Source: Ancalomicrobiaceae bacterium
GTDB taxonomy: Bacteria > Pseudomonadota > Alphaproteobacteria > Rhizobiales > Ancalomicrobiaceae
DNA: 64,000 nt
Reading direction: 5' to 3'
Assembly: GCA_031291575.1 (NCBI GenBank)
Contig: JARLIT010000052.1
Span: 1-64,000, forward strand
Made by a program: the position numbers and the translations under genes. This document shows, in pieces, positions 42,866 to 52,185 of this stretch (within the stretch, counting starts at the first letter, position 1; each line of letters starts with the position of its first letter). The notes beneath the pieces were generated by a model, which made no database searches, was not told the DNA's origin, and saw only the letters and a list, made by a program, of their open reading frames with translations.

Positions 42866-44310
42866 GCGGGTTGATGGTCTACAATGTCTACGTGATCTTG
42901 GGGCTTCCGGTCATCACGGCGGTTGCTCTGGTCATCCTGCAAGGCTACCGGCTGCTCGCGCGAATCAACGTCGTATCTTCCTTTCTCACCTTCGTCGCGG
43001 CGCTGACCCTGTTCGCCTATCGCCCGGAAACCGGCACCTACCTCCTCGTCGATGACCTCAACATCGTCTTCGTCGTGCTGAACACCTTCGTCGCCTTCAC
43101 CACCAGCGCCTTTTCCGCTTCCTATATCAGCCACGAACTGGAGACGCGCCGGCTGACGGTCGGGCACCTGCGCTTCTACCATGCGATGTATCAGCTCTTG
43201 CTCGGCGCGATGAACCTGGCGCTCGTCGCCAACAACATCGGCCTGATGTGGGTGTCGATCGAAGTGGCGACGCTGACGACCGTCGTCATGGTCGGCATCT
43301 ACCGCACCCCGGCGGCACTGGAAGCGGCGTGGAAATATTTCATCCTGGGGTCCGTTGGCATCGCCTTGGCGCTGTTCGGCACCATCCTCGTCTATATGGC
43401 GGCCCGGCCGGTGGTCGGCGAGGGCATGAACGGCATGGTGTGGACCGAACTGATCCAGCACGTGTCGAAGTTCGATCCGGCGATGCTCAATCTCGCCTTC
43501 GTGTTCCTGTTGCTGGGCTACGGTACCAAGGTCGGCCTCGCCCCGTTGCACGCCTGGCTGCCCGACGCCCACGCCGAGGGTCCGACGCCGATCTCCGCGG
43601 TGCTGTCCGGCCTGTTGCTGAACGTCGCGCTCTACGCGGTGTTGCGCTTCAAGCTGCTGATGTCGGCCAACCCGGGAGCCTTGGCGCCCGGACCGCTGAT
43701 GGTGTCGCTCGGACTGTTGTCGCTGATCTTCGCCGGCTTCATGCTCTACCGCCGCGGCGACATCAAACGGCTGTTCGCCTATTCCTCCATCGAGCACATG
43801 GGCATCATCGTCTTCGCCTTCGGCATCGGTGGCACACTCGCCAATTTCGCTGCGCTGTTGCACATGACCATGCACAGCCTGACGAAATCGGCGATCTTCT
43901 TCGCCGTCGGCCATGCCGCGCAGGCCAAGGGCACGCAACAGCTGGCCAAGATCCGCGGGCTGACCGTCACGCATCCTTTCCTCGGCTGGGGGCTGGTCAT
44001 CGGCGTGGCGGCCATTGCCGGTCTGCCGCCGGGCGGGGTGTTCATGAGCGAGTTCCTGATCGTCTCCTCGACGGTATCGCGCTCGCCGGTGCTGGCGCTG
44101 CTGACGGTGTTCGGCCTCGTCATTGCCTTCGGGGCGCTGCTGTTGCGCCTCCATAGCGTTGCCTTCGGCGAGCCGACCGGGTCGCGGGAGCCGATCAAGG
44201 CCTCCTACCTGCCGATGATCGCGCATCTGACGCTCGTCATAATCGCCGGCATCTATCTGCCACCGCCGCTGGTCGCCTGGTTCCAGCATATCGCCGCTTC
44301 GCTGCACTGA
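42862..44310 (+). CDS. hyfF: Hydrogenase-4-like / Ehr membrane subunit HyfF (antiporter-like)
   Basis: Second antiporter-like subunit, 482 residues, about 14 TM helices. NuoM/NuoN features: GLMWVSIEVATLTTVVM with the conserved Glu, GTKVGLAPLHAWLPDAHAEGP with the channel Lys, FAYSSIEHMGIIVFAFG and MHSLTKSAIFFAVGH. It is slightly shorter than E. coli HyfF (526). With HyfB it provides two ion pathways. The hyfD equivalent (a third antiporter-like subunit in E. coli) is absent here. Confidence 0.92.
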   Translation: MSGLMVYNVYVILGLPVITAVALVILQGYRLLARINVVSSFLTFVAALTLFAYRPETGTYLLVDDLNIVFVVLNTFVAFTTSAFSASYISHELETRRLTVGHLRFYHAMYQLLLGAMNLALVANNIGLMWVSIEVATLTTVVMVGIYRTPAALEAAWKYFILGSVGIALALFGTILVYMAARPVVGEGMNGMVWTELIQHVSKFDPAMLNLAFVFLLLGYGTKVGLAPLHAWLPDAHAEGPTPISAVLSGLLLNVALYAVLRFKLLMSANPGALAPGPLMVSLGLLSLIFAGFMLYRRGDIKRLFAYSSIEHMGIIVFAFGIGGTLANFAALLHMTMHSLTKSAIFFAVGHAAQAKGTQQLAKIRGLTVTHPFLGWGLVIGVAAIAGLPPGGVFMSEFLIVSSTVSRSPVLALLTVFGLVIAFGALLLRLHSVAFGEPTGSREPIKASYLPMIAHLTLVIIAGIYLPPPLVAWFQHIAASLH

Positions 44311-44324
44311 CGGGAAGGCCACCC

Positions 44325-45854
44325 ATGGAGACGTCCTTCCAAGAGTTTGCCGCGATCGAGGCCGTAGCGCACCACCATCCCTGGCCGCGCCGGCTGGTCG
44401 AGGCCGAAATGTGGCTCGATCTCGCCGCCCGGCTCGCTGCGGGCGAGGGGACGTTCCTCGCCTTGTGGGGTGACGTCGGCGCCGTGCATCTGGCGTTCCT
44501 CGATGCCGGCGCGACAGCGGTCCCGGCGGTCGCCAGCCTTGCCTGTCGCGACGGCACGTTTCCGTCGGTCGCGGCGCTGCTGGCCTGCGCCATCCGGCCC
44601 GAGCGCGCCATCCGCGATCTGTTCGGGCTGACACCAATCGGGATGCCCGACGAGCGGTATTGGCTCGATCACGGCCGCTGGCCCGAGGGGAGGCCGTTCC
44701 ATCCGCCGGAACCGGCCGAGGCGAGCGCGGCGGTCGTCCCGCCCTACCGGTTCCTTGCCTCGACCGGTCCTGGCCTGCACCAGATCCCGGTCGGGCCGGT
44801 CCACGCCGGCATCATCGAGCCCGGCCATTTCCGCTTCACCTGCAACGGCGAAACGGTGGTCCGCCTGGAGGCACGGCTCGGCTACGTGCACAAGGGGCTC
44901 GACCGGCTGATGGCCGGGGCAACGATCGAGCGCGCCGCCAAGCTTGCTGCCCGCACTTCAGGGGATTCGACCGTCGCCTACTCGTTTGCCTTCGCCCGCG
45001 CGGTCGAGGCTGCACTCTCCGTCGAGGCGCCGCCACGCAGCCAGTGGCTGCGCGCGCTGATGGCCGAGATCGAGCGTCTCGCCAACCACCTGGGCGATAT
45101 CGGCGGCATCTGCAACGACGCGGCCTTTTCGCTGATGTTGGCGCATTGCAGTTCCTTGCGCGAACAGGTGCTCCGGACGGCGGAGACGGCGTTCGGCCAC
45201 CGCCTGATGATGGATGCGATCTGTCCCGGCGGCGTGACGGTCGATGTGAAGAAGGATGGCATGGCGGCCGTGCGCGGTCTCCTGAAAGTGGTCCGGGCGC
45301 AATTCGCCGAACTCGTCGAACTCTACGATAATACCGCGAGCCTTGCCGACCGCACGGTGGCGACCGGGCGGCTCAGTGCGGCCCTGGCGCGCGACTTCGC
45401 CGCGGGTGGGTTCGTCGGCCGTGCCTCGGGCCGCTCGTTCGATGCGCGCCGTGATCTACCGTACGCCCCTTACGACCGGCTGCACTTCGAGGTGCCGGTG
45501 CTGACCGAGGGTGACGTCAATGCCCGCATCTGGATCCGCATCCGGGAAGTCGGCGAAAGCCTCGACCTGATCGAGCAGATCCTCGCCGGCATGCCGTCCG
45601 GACCGATCGCCGTAGATCTTCTCGGCCATATCATGGGGGTCAGCGAAGGTCTGGCGGTCGTCGAAGGCTTCCGCGGTGACATCCTCGCCTGGGTCCGGCT
45701 GGCTGCCGACGGCACGGTCGAGCGCGCTTACTTGCGCGATCCGTCCTGGGCGCATTGGCCGCTGTTGGAAGCCGTCATCGAGGGCAACATCGTCGCCGAC
45801 TTCCCCTTGTGCAACAAGTCGTTCAACTGCTCCTATTCGGGCCACGATCTGTAA
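44325..45854 (+). CDS. hyfG: Large subunit HyfG-like, lacking [NiFe] ligands (Ehr type)
   Basis: 509 residues: an N-terminal NuoC-like domain (about 1-125, RDLFGLTPIGMPDERYW) fused to a NuoD/large-hydrogenase-like domain (GHFRFTCNGETVVRLEARLGYVHKGLDRL). In true HycE/HyfG the N-terminal [NiFe] pair is in RVCGIC. Here the aligned segment reads RTSGDS (residues 210-215), with Ser at both Cys positions. The C-terminus ends LCNKSFNCSYSGHDL (Cys496, Cys502) instead of DPCxxC. No C-terminal cleavage peptide is present. It is therefore not a working [NiFe] hydrogenase and fits the energy-converting-hydrogenase-related (Ehr) class. The electron donor and acceptor are unknown. Confidence 0.9.
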   Translation: METSFQEFAAIEAVAHHHPWPRRLVEAEMWLDLAARLAAGEGTFLALWGDVGAVHLAFLDAGATAVPAVASLACRDGTFPSVAALLACAIRPERAIRDLFGLTPIGMPDERYWLDHGRWPEGRPFHPPEPAEASAAVVPPYRFLASTGPGLHQIPVGPVHAGIIEPGHFRFTCNGETVVRLEARLGYVHKGLDRLMAGATIERAAKLAARTSGDSTVAYSFAFARAVEAALSVEAPPRSQWLRALMAEIERLANHLGDIGGICNDAAFSLMLAHCSSLREQVLRTAETAFGHRLMMDAICPGGVTVDVKKDGMAAVRGLLKVVRAQFAELVELYDNTASLADRTVATGRLSAALARDFAAGGFVGRASGRSFDARRDLPYAPYDRLHFEVPVLTEGDVNARIWIRIREVGESLDLIEQILAGMPSGPIAVDLLGHIMGVSEGLAVVEGFRGDILAWVRLAADGTVERAYLRDPSWAHWPLLEAVIEGNIVADFPLCNKSFNCSYSGHDL

Positions 45855-45862
45855 GGACAGCC

Positions 45863-46384
45863 ATGCGTAGGATCTTGTTCGAAAACGTGTTTTCAAGAGC
45901 TCTGACGGAGCCGGCCCCCGCGGTCGACGATCCCGAACTGCTCACCCTGGCGGCGCAGCTGAAAGAGGGCATCGACCGCACCTTCGGCGGCTCGCTTTCC
46001 ATCCGTCAGGTCGATGCCGGCTCGTGCAACGCTTGCGAACTCGAGATCCATGCGCTCAGCAATCCCTATTACGACCTCGAGCGCTTCGGCCTGAAGTTCG
46101 TCGCTTCTCCGCGCCATGCCGACGTGCTGCTGGTCACCGGACCCGTCACCCACAACATGCGCGAGGCTTTGGAGCGGACCTACAACGCCACGCCCGCGCC
46201 GAAATGGGTCGTCGCATCGGGCGCATGCGCCATCGACGGCGGCGTCTTCGCCGGTTCCTATGCCGTCGTCGGCGCGGTCGACGCCGTCGTTCCTGTGGCC
46301 ATCCGCATTCCCGGCTGTCCGCCGTCGCCGAAGACGTTGATCAGGGGGCTTCTGGCGCTGATGGCCGCGCAACCGGCCGGCTGA
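45863..46384 (+). CDS. hyfI: Small Fe-S subunit HyfI-like (NuoB-like)
   Basis: 173 residues, NuoB/HycG family. The four Cys for the proximal (N2-type) 4Fe-4S cluster are intact: Cys55 and Cys58 (SCNACELE), Cys122 (SGACAIDGG) and Cys152 (PGCPPSP). So the complex can still carry electrons near the membrane although the large subunit has lost its metal site. It starts MRRILFENVFSR after AAGGAC. It is shorter than E. coli HyfI (252), lacking the C-terminal extension. It ends the hyfBCEFGI run, convergent with ybhR. Confidence 0.92.
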   Translation: MRRILFENVFSRALTEPAPAVDDPELLTLAAQLKEGIDRTFGGSLSIRQVDAGSCNACELEIHALSNPYYDLERFGLKFVASPRHADVLLVTGPVTHNMREALERTYNATPAPKWVVASGACAIDGGVFAGSYAVVGAVDAVVPVAIRIPGCPPSPKTLIRGLLALMAAQPAG

Positions 46385-46421
46385 ACCGGCGTGTCTCTTT
46401 GCGCGAGCGGCCGTCCGGCCC

Positions 46422-47528
46422 TCATTCGACCTTGCGGCGGAACATCCAGGCTGCCGCCGTCATGGTGACGATCGCCACCGCCGCCATCGGCCAGATCTGC
46501 TCGGCGACGAGGGAAAATGGCGTATCGCGCAGGAACACGCCCCTGACGATGACCAGCATGTGGGTCAAGGGATTGATGCCGGCGAGCGGCTGCAGCCAGT
46601 CGGGCATGTTCTGCACCGGCGAGGTGAAGCCGGACAGAAGCATCGCCGGCATCATCGTCACCATGATGCCCATCATCGCCTGCTGCTGGTTGGAGACGAG
46701 CGAGGAGATGAACAGCGCGATGCCGGTAATCGCGATCATGAACACGGTCAGGGCAGAGAACAGCACCACGATCGATCCGGTGGCGTGAATGCCGAAGCCG
46801 ACATGGATGATCGCCGTCATGATGGCGCACTGGGCGAGGCCGATGATCAGTCCGGGGATGGCCTTGCCGATCACGATTTCCAGCGGTTGCAGGGGCGAGA
46901 CGAGTAGCTGTTCGAAGGTGCCGAGTTCCTGCTCGCGCGCCACCGACATGCCGACGATCATCATGACGAGCGCCATCGGCAGGGTGGCGATGAGGATCGG
47001 CGCCATCGCCGCGCGGTAGTCACGGTTGGCATTGTACCAGGAGCGGTCGATGACCTCGCTCGGCAGTGTGATCTCGGCTCCGAGCCGCCGATCTGTGGAA
47101 AACTGGTTGACGATCAGACCGATGTAGTTGTTGACGATCTGGGCACTGTTGGACTTGCGGCCGTCGAGCAGCACCTCGATCGACGGGCTCGCGCCGGCCG
47201 CAAGCGCGCGCGAGAAGTCGTCGCCAATGTGGACGACCGCCATCACCTCCTGCGCGTCGATCGCCGCTTGCGCCTCTTTCACGCCGGTGTAGCGGCGGAT
47301 CTCGGAAAAGGCCGAGGCCCGCTCGAAGCGGCTGATCAGTTGGACCGAGGCGGCTCCCCAGTCGTTGTTGACGACGCCGATGGGGACGTTGGAGACTTCC
47401 ATCGTCGCGGCGAAGGCGAACAGAATGAGCTGCAGCAGGGGCGGGACGATCAGCGCCATCCGCGCCTTGGGCTCGCGGAACGAGGTGAGCAGCTCCTTGA
47501 TGACGAGGGCGATGAGGCGCGTCCACAT
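46422..47528 (-). CDS. ybhR: ABC-2 type permease YbhR-like
   Basis: 368 residues (E. coli YbhR 368). An N-terminal TM (about 22-42), a large periplasmic domain (about 45-175) and five C-terminal TM helices with the ABC-2 signature EQELGTFEQLLVSPLQPLEIVIGKAIPG (partly). It forms an efflux channel with YbhS, driven by YbhF and linked to the adaptor YbhG. It is the last gene of cecR-ybhGFSR, 18 bases after ybhS. Confidence 0.9.
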   Translation of the reverse strand: MWTRLIALVIKELLTSFREPKARMALIVPPLLQLILFAFAATMEVSNVPIGVVNNDWGAASVQLISRFERASAFSEIRRYTGVKEAQAAIDAQEVMAVVHIGDDFSRALAAGASPSIEVLLDGRKSNSAQIVNNYIGLIVNQFSTDRRLGAEITLPSEVIDRSWYNANRDYRAAMAPILIATLPMALVMMIVGMSVAREQELGTFEQLLVSPLQPLEIVIGKAIPGLIIGLAQCAIMTAIIHVGFGIHATGSIVVLFSALTVFMIAITGIALFISSLVSNQQQAMMGIMVTMMPAMLLSGFTSPVQNMPDWLQPLAGINPLTHMLVIVRGVFLRDTPFSLVAEQIWPMAAVAIVTMTAAAWMFRRKVE

Positions 47529-47546
47529 GTCAGTCGGGCCTCTCCA

Positions 47547-48686
47547 TCAGTCGAGCCGCTGTCGGGTTTTGAGCGCCGTCAGCACGAACAGGATCGTGCT
47601 CATCAGCGCTAAAACCGCTGCGCTCGGCACCAGCACCGAGGCGATATCGCCGGCGAGGAAGATCGTATTCAGCCCGCGCACGTAGTAGGTGGCCGGGATG
47701 ATCCTGGCGACGATCCTGAGGATCGTCGGCATGCTCGACACCTCGAACAGGAAGCCAGACAGGAAGACCCCCGGCAGAAACGCGACGATCATCGCCAACT
47801 GGCTGGCGAGGAACTGCGTGCGGGCGACGGTGGAGATCAACAGGCCGAGGGCGAGCGCCACGGCGAGGAAGACGGCGGTGAAGCCGACCAGCGCCAGAAG
47901 CGAGCCACGTAGCGGAATGCCAAACACGAACAGCGACGCGACGACGCAGACGCCCATCGCCATCAGCCCGAGGACAAAATTCGGCACCAATTTGCCGATG
48001 ATGAGTTCGAGACTGCCGACGGGAGTGGCGAGAAGCGCCTCCATCGTGCCACGTTCCCATTCGCGCGACACGACCAGTGCGGTCAAGAGCGAGCCGATCA
48101 TCATCATGATGAGCGAGATCGAACCGGGAATGAGGAAGCGGCGGCTTTCCAGTTCAGGATTGAACCAGAAGCGGGAGTCGACCGTTACCTGACCGGGCAT
48201 CGTTGCCGTCTGCCCGCTCGAACGCTGCATCTGCCAGACTTGCCAGGCGCCGTTGACGTAACCGGTGGCGAGCCCCGCGGTGTTGGGATCGCTGCCGTCG
48301 GTGATGATCTGGATGCCGGCGGTGTCGCCGCGCGCCAACCGTTCGGCGAAATCGCCGGAGACGACGACGATGCCGTTGAGGCGCCCGGCCGACAGCTTGT
48401 CGACGAAGGCGCGGCGGTTGTTGGCGCGTTCGACGTCGAAGTAGGGCGAATTCGCCAAGGTTGCAGCGAAGTCGCTGGCCTCCGGGCTCAACTCCTCGAC
48501 GACGAGACCGATCTTCAGGTGGCTGGCATCAAAGGAAATGCCGAAGCCGAACAGGAACAGGAGAAGCGCCGGCAGAACGAAGGCGACGACGAGGCTCGAC
48601 CGGTCGCGCGCGACCTGCAAAGTCTCCTTGCGGATCAGGGCCGCGATCCGCCTGAAGCTGCCGGATCGGGTGCGATATGCGCTCAT
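47547..48686 (-). CDS. ybhS: ABC-2 type permease YbhS-like
   Basis: 379 residues (E. coli YbhS 377). N-terminal cytoplasmic segment, TM at about 28-48 (SSLVVAFVLPALLLFLFGFG), a periplasmic domain, then five TM helices with REWERGTMEALLATPVGSLELIIGK. It starts MSAYRTRSGSF. Its ATG overlaps the ybhF stop (ATGA), so translation is coupled. It forms a heterodimer with YbhR. Confidence 0.9.
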   Translation of the reverse strand: MSAYRTRSGSFRRIAALIRKETLQVARDRSSLVVAFVLPALLLFLFGFGISFDASHLKIGLVVEELSPEASDFAATLANSPYFDVERANNRRAFVDKLSAGRLNGIVVVSGDFAERLARGDTAGIQIITDGSDPNTAGLATGYVNGAWQVWQMQRSSGQTATMPGQVTVDSRFWFNPELESRRFLIPGSISLIMMMIGSLLTALVVSREWERGTMEALLATPVGSLELIIGKLVPNFVLGLMAMGVCVVASLFVFGIPLRGSLLALVGFTAVFLAVALALGLLISTVARTQFLASQLAMIVAFLPGVFLSGFLFEVSSMPTILRIVARIIPATYYVRGLNTIFLAGDIASVLVPSAAVLALMSTILFVLTALKTRQRLD

Positions 48687-50419
48687 GCCGCCGCCTTTGC
48701 TTGGGTCTGCTCCTGCGCCTCGATCAAGGCGACGAACGCGTCTTCTAGCGTCGGGTTGGGCAAGGTGTCGGACCGGATCGAGGCCTGCAGCGCTTCCGGA
48801 GCGCCGATGGCGATGCATTTGCCACGGCTGATCAAGGCGACGCGATCGCAGTATTCGGCCTCGTCCATGAAATGGGTGGTGACCATGACGGTTACCCCGC
48901 GCCCGACCATGCCATTGATGAAGCTCCAGAATTCGCGCCGCGTCAGGGGGTCGACGCCGGACGTCGGTTCATCGAGGAAGAGGACCGGTGGCTCGTGCAT
49001 GACGGCGGCGGCGAGCGCCAGGCGTTGTTTGAAGCCGAGCGGCAGGCCGCCGGCGTTGTCGTTGACATGGCCGGCAAGATCGAAGGCGGCAATCACCCGC
49101 TCGACCGCGGCGCGCTTGCGTGCGCCCGACAATCCATAGGCGCCGGCAAAGAACTGGAGGTTCTGTTTGACCGAGAGATCGCCGTAGAGCGAGAATTTCT
49201 GTGCCATGTAGCCGAGGCGGGCGCGGGCGGCGGCCGGCGCCGAATAGAGATCGAGCCCGTCGACGCGTGCAGCTCCTGAGGTCGGACGCAACAGCCCGCA
49301 CATCATCTTGAATGTGGTCGACTTGCCGGCGCCGTTGGGACCGAGGAGGCCGAAGATCTCGCCGCGCCGGATCTCGAAGCTGATGCTGTCTGCGGCGGTG
49401 AAATCGCCGAAGCGCCGGGTCAGCGCCTTCGCTTCGACCGGCGGCGCGCCCTCGTGGTTTCCCCGGACGTTTGTCTCCAGCGTCAGCGTGCGTTTCGGCT
49501 GGCCGCCGAGGAGCGCGACGAAGGCGTCCTCGAAGCGCGGCGCGATCGGCGTCACCGTCACATCGCCGCCCGGCGCAAGTGCCTCTGCCGTCGGCGCTTG
49601 TTGTCCTTCGGCGATGACGAGGCGCACCGCCTCGCCCTGCATGACACCGTCAACGATATCGGGGCGGTGGATGGCGCTGGCGAGGAGGTCGCGCCGTCCG
49701 CTTCCGGCCCCGCGTACATGCACGACGCGGCCGGCCATGGTGGCGGTGAGCGCATGCGGATCGCCGGAATAGAGCACCTTGCCCTCGTTCATGACGATGA
49801 CTTCGGCGCAATTCTCCGCCTCGTCGAGATAGGCCGTCGACCAGACGACGCCGACGCCGTCCTCGACCAGCTGGTAGACCATGCGCCATAGTTCGCGCCG
49901 CGAAATCGGGTCGACGCCAACGCTCGGTTCGTCGAGGAGGAGGAGTCTTGGCGACTTCAGCATGGCGCAGGCGAGCCCGAGCTTCTGCTTCATGCCGCCC
50001 GACAGTTTGCCGGCGAGCCGGTCGGTGAAGCGGGCAAGATCGGTGAAGGCGAGGAGCCGTTCAAAGGTCGGCGCACGCTCCCGGCCGACGACCCCTTTGA
50101 GGTCGGCGTAGAGCGTCAGGTTTTCGAGAACGGTCAGATCCTCGTAGAGGCCGAAGCGCTGCGGCATATAGCCGATGGCGTCATGGACGGCAGTAGGATC
50201 CGCGATCGTGTCGAAGCCGCAAACCGTGATGTGGCCAGCAGAGGGGGTCAAGAGGCCGGCGATCAGCCGCATCAAGGTGGTCTTGCCGGCGCCGTCCGGG
50301 CCGACGAGGCCGGTGACCTGGCCGGGCAGGATGGCGGTCGACAGTTCGGTGATCGCCGGCTCGCCACTGGCGACGAAGCGCTTGGTGAGGCCGTCGATCT
50401 CAGCGAGGGAAGCGGTCAC
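48683..50419 (-). CDS. ybhF: Fused double-ATPase YbhF
   Basis: 578 residues, exactly the length of E. coli YbhF. Two ABC ATPase domains in one chain. The first (about 5-230) has GPDGAGKTT, LSGGMKQKLGLACAM and LLLLDEPSVGVD. The second (about 330-555) has GPNGAGKST and VLFLDEPTSGVD, but its signature (GGLPLGFKQRLALAAAV) is degenerate. It powers YbhSR. The start is GTG at 50419 (VTASLAEIDGL), 10 bases after AGGGAG; an N-terminal extension overlapping ybhG is rejected. Confidence 0.93.
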   Translation of the reverse strand: MTASLAEIDGLTKRFVASGEPAITELSTAILPGQVTGLVGPDGAGKTTLMRLIAGLLTPSAGHITVCGFDTIADPTAVHDAIGYMPQRFGLYEDLTVLENLTLYADLKGVVGRERAPTFERLLAFTDLARFTDRLAGKLSGGMKQKLGLACAMLKSPRLLLLDEPSVGVDPISRRELWRMVYQLVEDGVGVVWSTAYLDEAENCAEVIVMNEGKVLYSGDPHALTATMAGRVVHVRGAGSGRRDLLASAIHRPDIVDGVMQGEAVRLVIAEGQQAPTAEALAPGGDVTVTPIAPRFEDAFVALLGGQPKRTLTLETNVRGNHEGAPPVEAKALTRRFGDFTAADSISFEIRRGEIFGLLGPNGAGKSTTFKMMCGLLRPTSGAARVDGLDLYSAPAAARARLGYMAQKFSLYGDLSVKQNLQFFAGAYGLSGARKRAAVERVIAAFDLAGHVNDNAGGLPLGFKQRLALAAAVMHEPPVLFLDEPTSGVDPLTRREFWSFINGMVGRGVTVMVTTHFMDEAEYCDRVALISRGKCIAIGAPEALQASIRSDTLPNPTLEDAFVALIEAQEQTQAKAAA

Positions 50420-50423
50420 CGGC

Positions 50424-51446
50424 CTATCTCCCTGTGGCGGTATCGGCCAAGGCGGCAGTGGCGGTGGGGAATGTGACGGTGACCGGCATGCCTTGGCGCA
50501 AAACGCCCTGCGGATCGTCGGCGACGATGCGGATCCGGTAGACCAGTGCCGTGCGGAGTTCGCGCGTCTCGACCGTCTTCGGCGTGAATTCGGCCGTCGG
50601 CGAAACGAAGCCGACATGGCCCTTGATCAAGGCCAAGCCCGCGGTGTCGGTTTTGATCGACACGTCCTCGCCGGGACGGATGCGGCCGAGGTCGGTCTCG
50701 GAGACGTAGGTGCGTACCCACACGGGCGACGTCAGACTCAACACGAAGACCGTCTCCCCGGTGTTGACGATGGCGCCGGTCTCGCGCGCCCGGGTCAAGA
50801 CGATGCCCGCGCTCGGCGCATAGAGGCCGGCATCGGAGAGCTGGCGCTCGGCAATCTTCAGCTGCGCCTCGCCGCCGGCGAGCTGAGCGCGAGCCGCCGC
50901 GATGTCCTCCTTGCGGAATCCGGCCTGCATCAGGGTGAGGCCCTGACGGGCGGAATTGAGCTGCGCTTGCGTCTGGCTGTATGCGGCTTGCGCGTCGTCA
51001 TACGCCTTGCGCGTGCCCGATGCGGTCTGCATCAGGGATTGGGCGCGGTCGAGCCCCAGCCTGGCGTTGTCGAGCGCCGCCTGCCGTTCGGCGACGGCCG
51101 CTTCGGCCTGGGCGATCTCCTCCGGCCGGTTGCCGGCCTCCAGCTTGGCAAGATTGGCCCGGAGCTGGTCGCGCTGAGCCTTCAATTGGGTAATCGTGTC
51201 TTCGAAGTAGACGGGATCGAGCACGGCGAGCCGCTTGCCGGCGAACACGGGGTCGCCCTCGTCGACATCGAGCGTCTTGATGCGGCCGGCAACCTTGAAG
51301 CCGAGGTTGACCTGGCGGACCTCGACGTTGCCCTGCAGAGTGAGATCGCCGCCGGTCTCGGGCGGGCGCTGCCACCACCAATAACCGCCGGCGGCCGCGA
51401 CGATGAGGACCAGCACGATCAACGGGCGGGGAGGGCGTCCGGCCAT
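50424..51446 (-). CDS. ybhG: Membrane fusion protein YbhG (HlyD family)
   Basis: 340 residues. An N-terminal TM anchor (about 8-25), biotinyl-lipoyl-like halves (NLGFKVAGRIKTLDVDEGDPVFAGK and the C-terminal counterpart DAGLYAPSAGIVLTRARETGAIV), and between them a long alpha-helical hairpin of about 130 residues, Ala/Gln rich. A beta-barrel domain follows. It bridges the inner-membrane YbhFSR pump to an outer-membrane channel, probably TolC-like, which is not in the window. Confidence 0.92.
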   Translation of the reverse strand: MAGRPPRPLIVLVLIVAAAGGYWWWQRPPETGGDLTLQGNVEVRQVNLGFKVAGRIKTLDVDEGDPVFAGKRLAVLDPVYFEDTITQLKAQRDQLRANLAKLEAGNRPEEIAQAEAAVAERQAALDNARLGLDRAQSLMQTASGTRKAYDDAQAAYSQTQAQLNSARQGLTLMQAGFRKEDIAAARAQLAGGEAQLKIAERQLSDAGLYAPSAGIVLTRARETGAIVNTGETVFVLSLTSPVWVRTYVSETDLGRIRPGEDVSIKTDTAGLALIKGHVGFVSPTAEFTPKTVETRELRTALVYRIRIVADDPQGVLRQGMPVTVTFPTATAALADTATGR

Positions 51447-51448
51447 GG

Positions 51449-52081
51449 TCAATCCTCCTTCGGCTGGGCGGCGGCAGTGCGCATCAGGAGCTGCCGGTGG
51501 GTGTTGAGCAGATCCGCCACGTCGAGCGGCTGGTATTTGGCGAATAGCCCGTTCCAGATCAGCGCCATGATCAATGGCGCGAAAACGAGATGCGGGAACC
51601 GCACCAGCTCGTCCGACGAGATCTCGCCGCGCTTGTAGGCGTTCTCTGCGATGCGGCGGATGATGCCGAGCCCCTTCGAGATCACCATGCGGTGGTAGAT
51701 CTCGGCGATGCGCGGGAAACGGCGGCCTTCGGACAGTACCAGCCAGATCACGTCGCGGCGCCAAGTTGCGATGACCTCACTCTGGAAGAAGGCGAACACG
51801 GTCTCGAGCACCTGATCGAGCGGCATCGTCTCCGCCTCCGCCAGCGCCTCAAGGCGGGCGAGCACCGGCGAAATCGCGGCGACCACGATCTGCTCGAACA
51901 ACTCCTCCTTATCCTTGAAGAACAAATAGATCGTGCCCTTGGCGACGCCGGCCTTGGCGGCGACGTCATCGAGCCGCGCGGCGGTGAAGCCTTCCGCCGC
52001 GAATACGTCGAGTGCGGCATCGAGGATCGCCTGCCGGCGCTGTTCGGAGGCTTGCTGGCGCTTGGTTTTGGGGGCTGACAT
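51449..52081 (-). CDS. cecR: TetR-family repressor CecR/YbiH
   Basis: 210 residues. TetR HTH at 14-62 (RRQAILDAALDVFAAEGFTAARLDDVAAKAGVAKGTIYLFF; quoted in parts: AILDAALDVFAAEGF, AGVAKGTIYLFF). C-terminal ligand domain with the YbiH-type region ATWRRDVIWLVLSEGRRFP. It heads ybhGFSR as in E. coli, where CecR controls efflux genes and sensitivity to cefoperazone and chloramphenicol. It presumably binds the perfect dyad at 52168-52185, about 90 bases upstream of its start, repressing its own operon. Confidence 0.9.
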   Translation of the reverse strand: MSAPKTKRQQASEQRRQAILDAALDVFAAEGFTAARLDDVAAKAGVAKGTIYLFFKDKEELFEQIVVAAISPVLARLEALAEAETMPLDQVLETVFAFFQSEVIATWRRDVIWLVLSEGRRFPRIAEIYHRMVISKGLGIIRRIAENAYKRGEISSDELVRFPHLVFAPLIMALIWNGLFAKYQPLDVADLLNTHRQLLMRTAAAQPKED

Positions 52082-52167
52082 GGGCGATGCTCCGGCGAGG
52101 CTCCACCCGGGATCAGGACGCCCGAGGCCCCGGGGGATTGGCTGCGCAACGGTTTACGCCGAAGTTG

Positions 52168-52185
52168 ACTGACTGTCCAGTCAGT
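52168..52185. promoter_or_regulatory. CecR operator (perfect dyad)
   Basis: ACTGACTG-TC-CAGTCAGT, 8-base perfect arms with a two-base centre, upstream of cecR. TTGACT adjacent (52165-52170) could be part of a -35 element on the plus strand, so the site may overlap a promoter. TGACTGNCAGTCA-type sites are usual for this TetR group. Confidence 0.75.

Noticed and set aside
39231-46384. Formate hydrogenlyase / [NiFe] hydrogenase-4
   Set aside because: The large subunit lacks the N-terminal nickel Cys pair (Ser instead) and the DPCxxC end, and no hyp or fdh genes are present.
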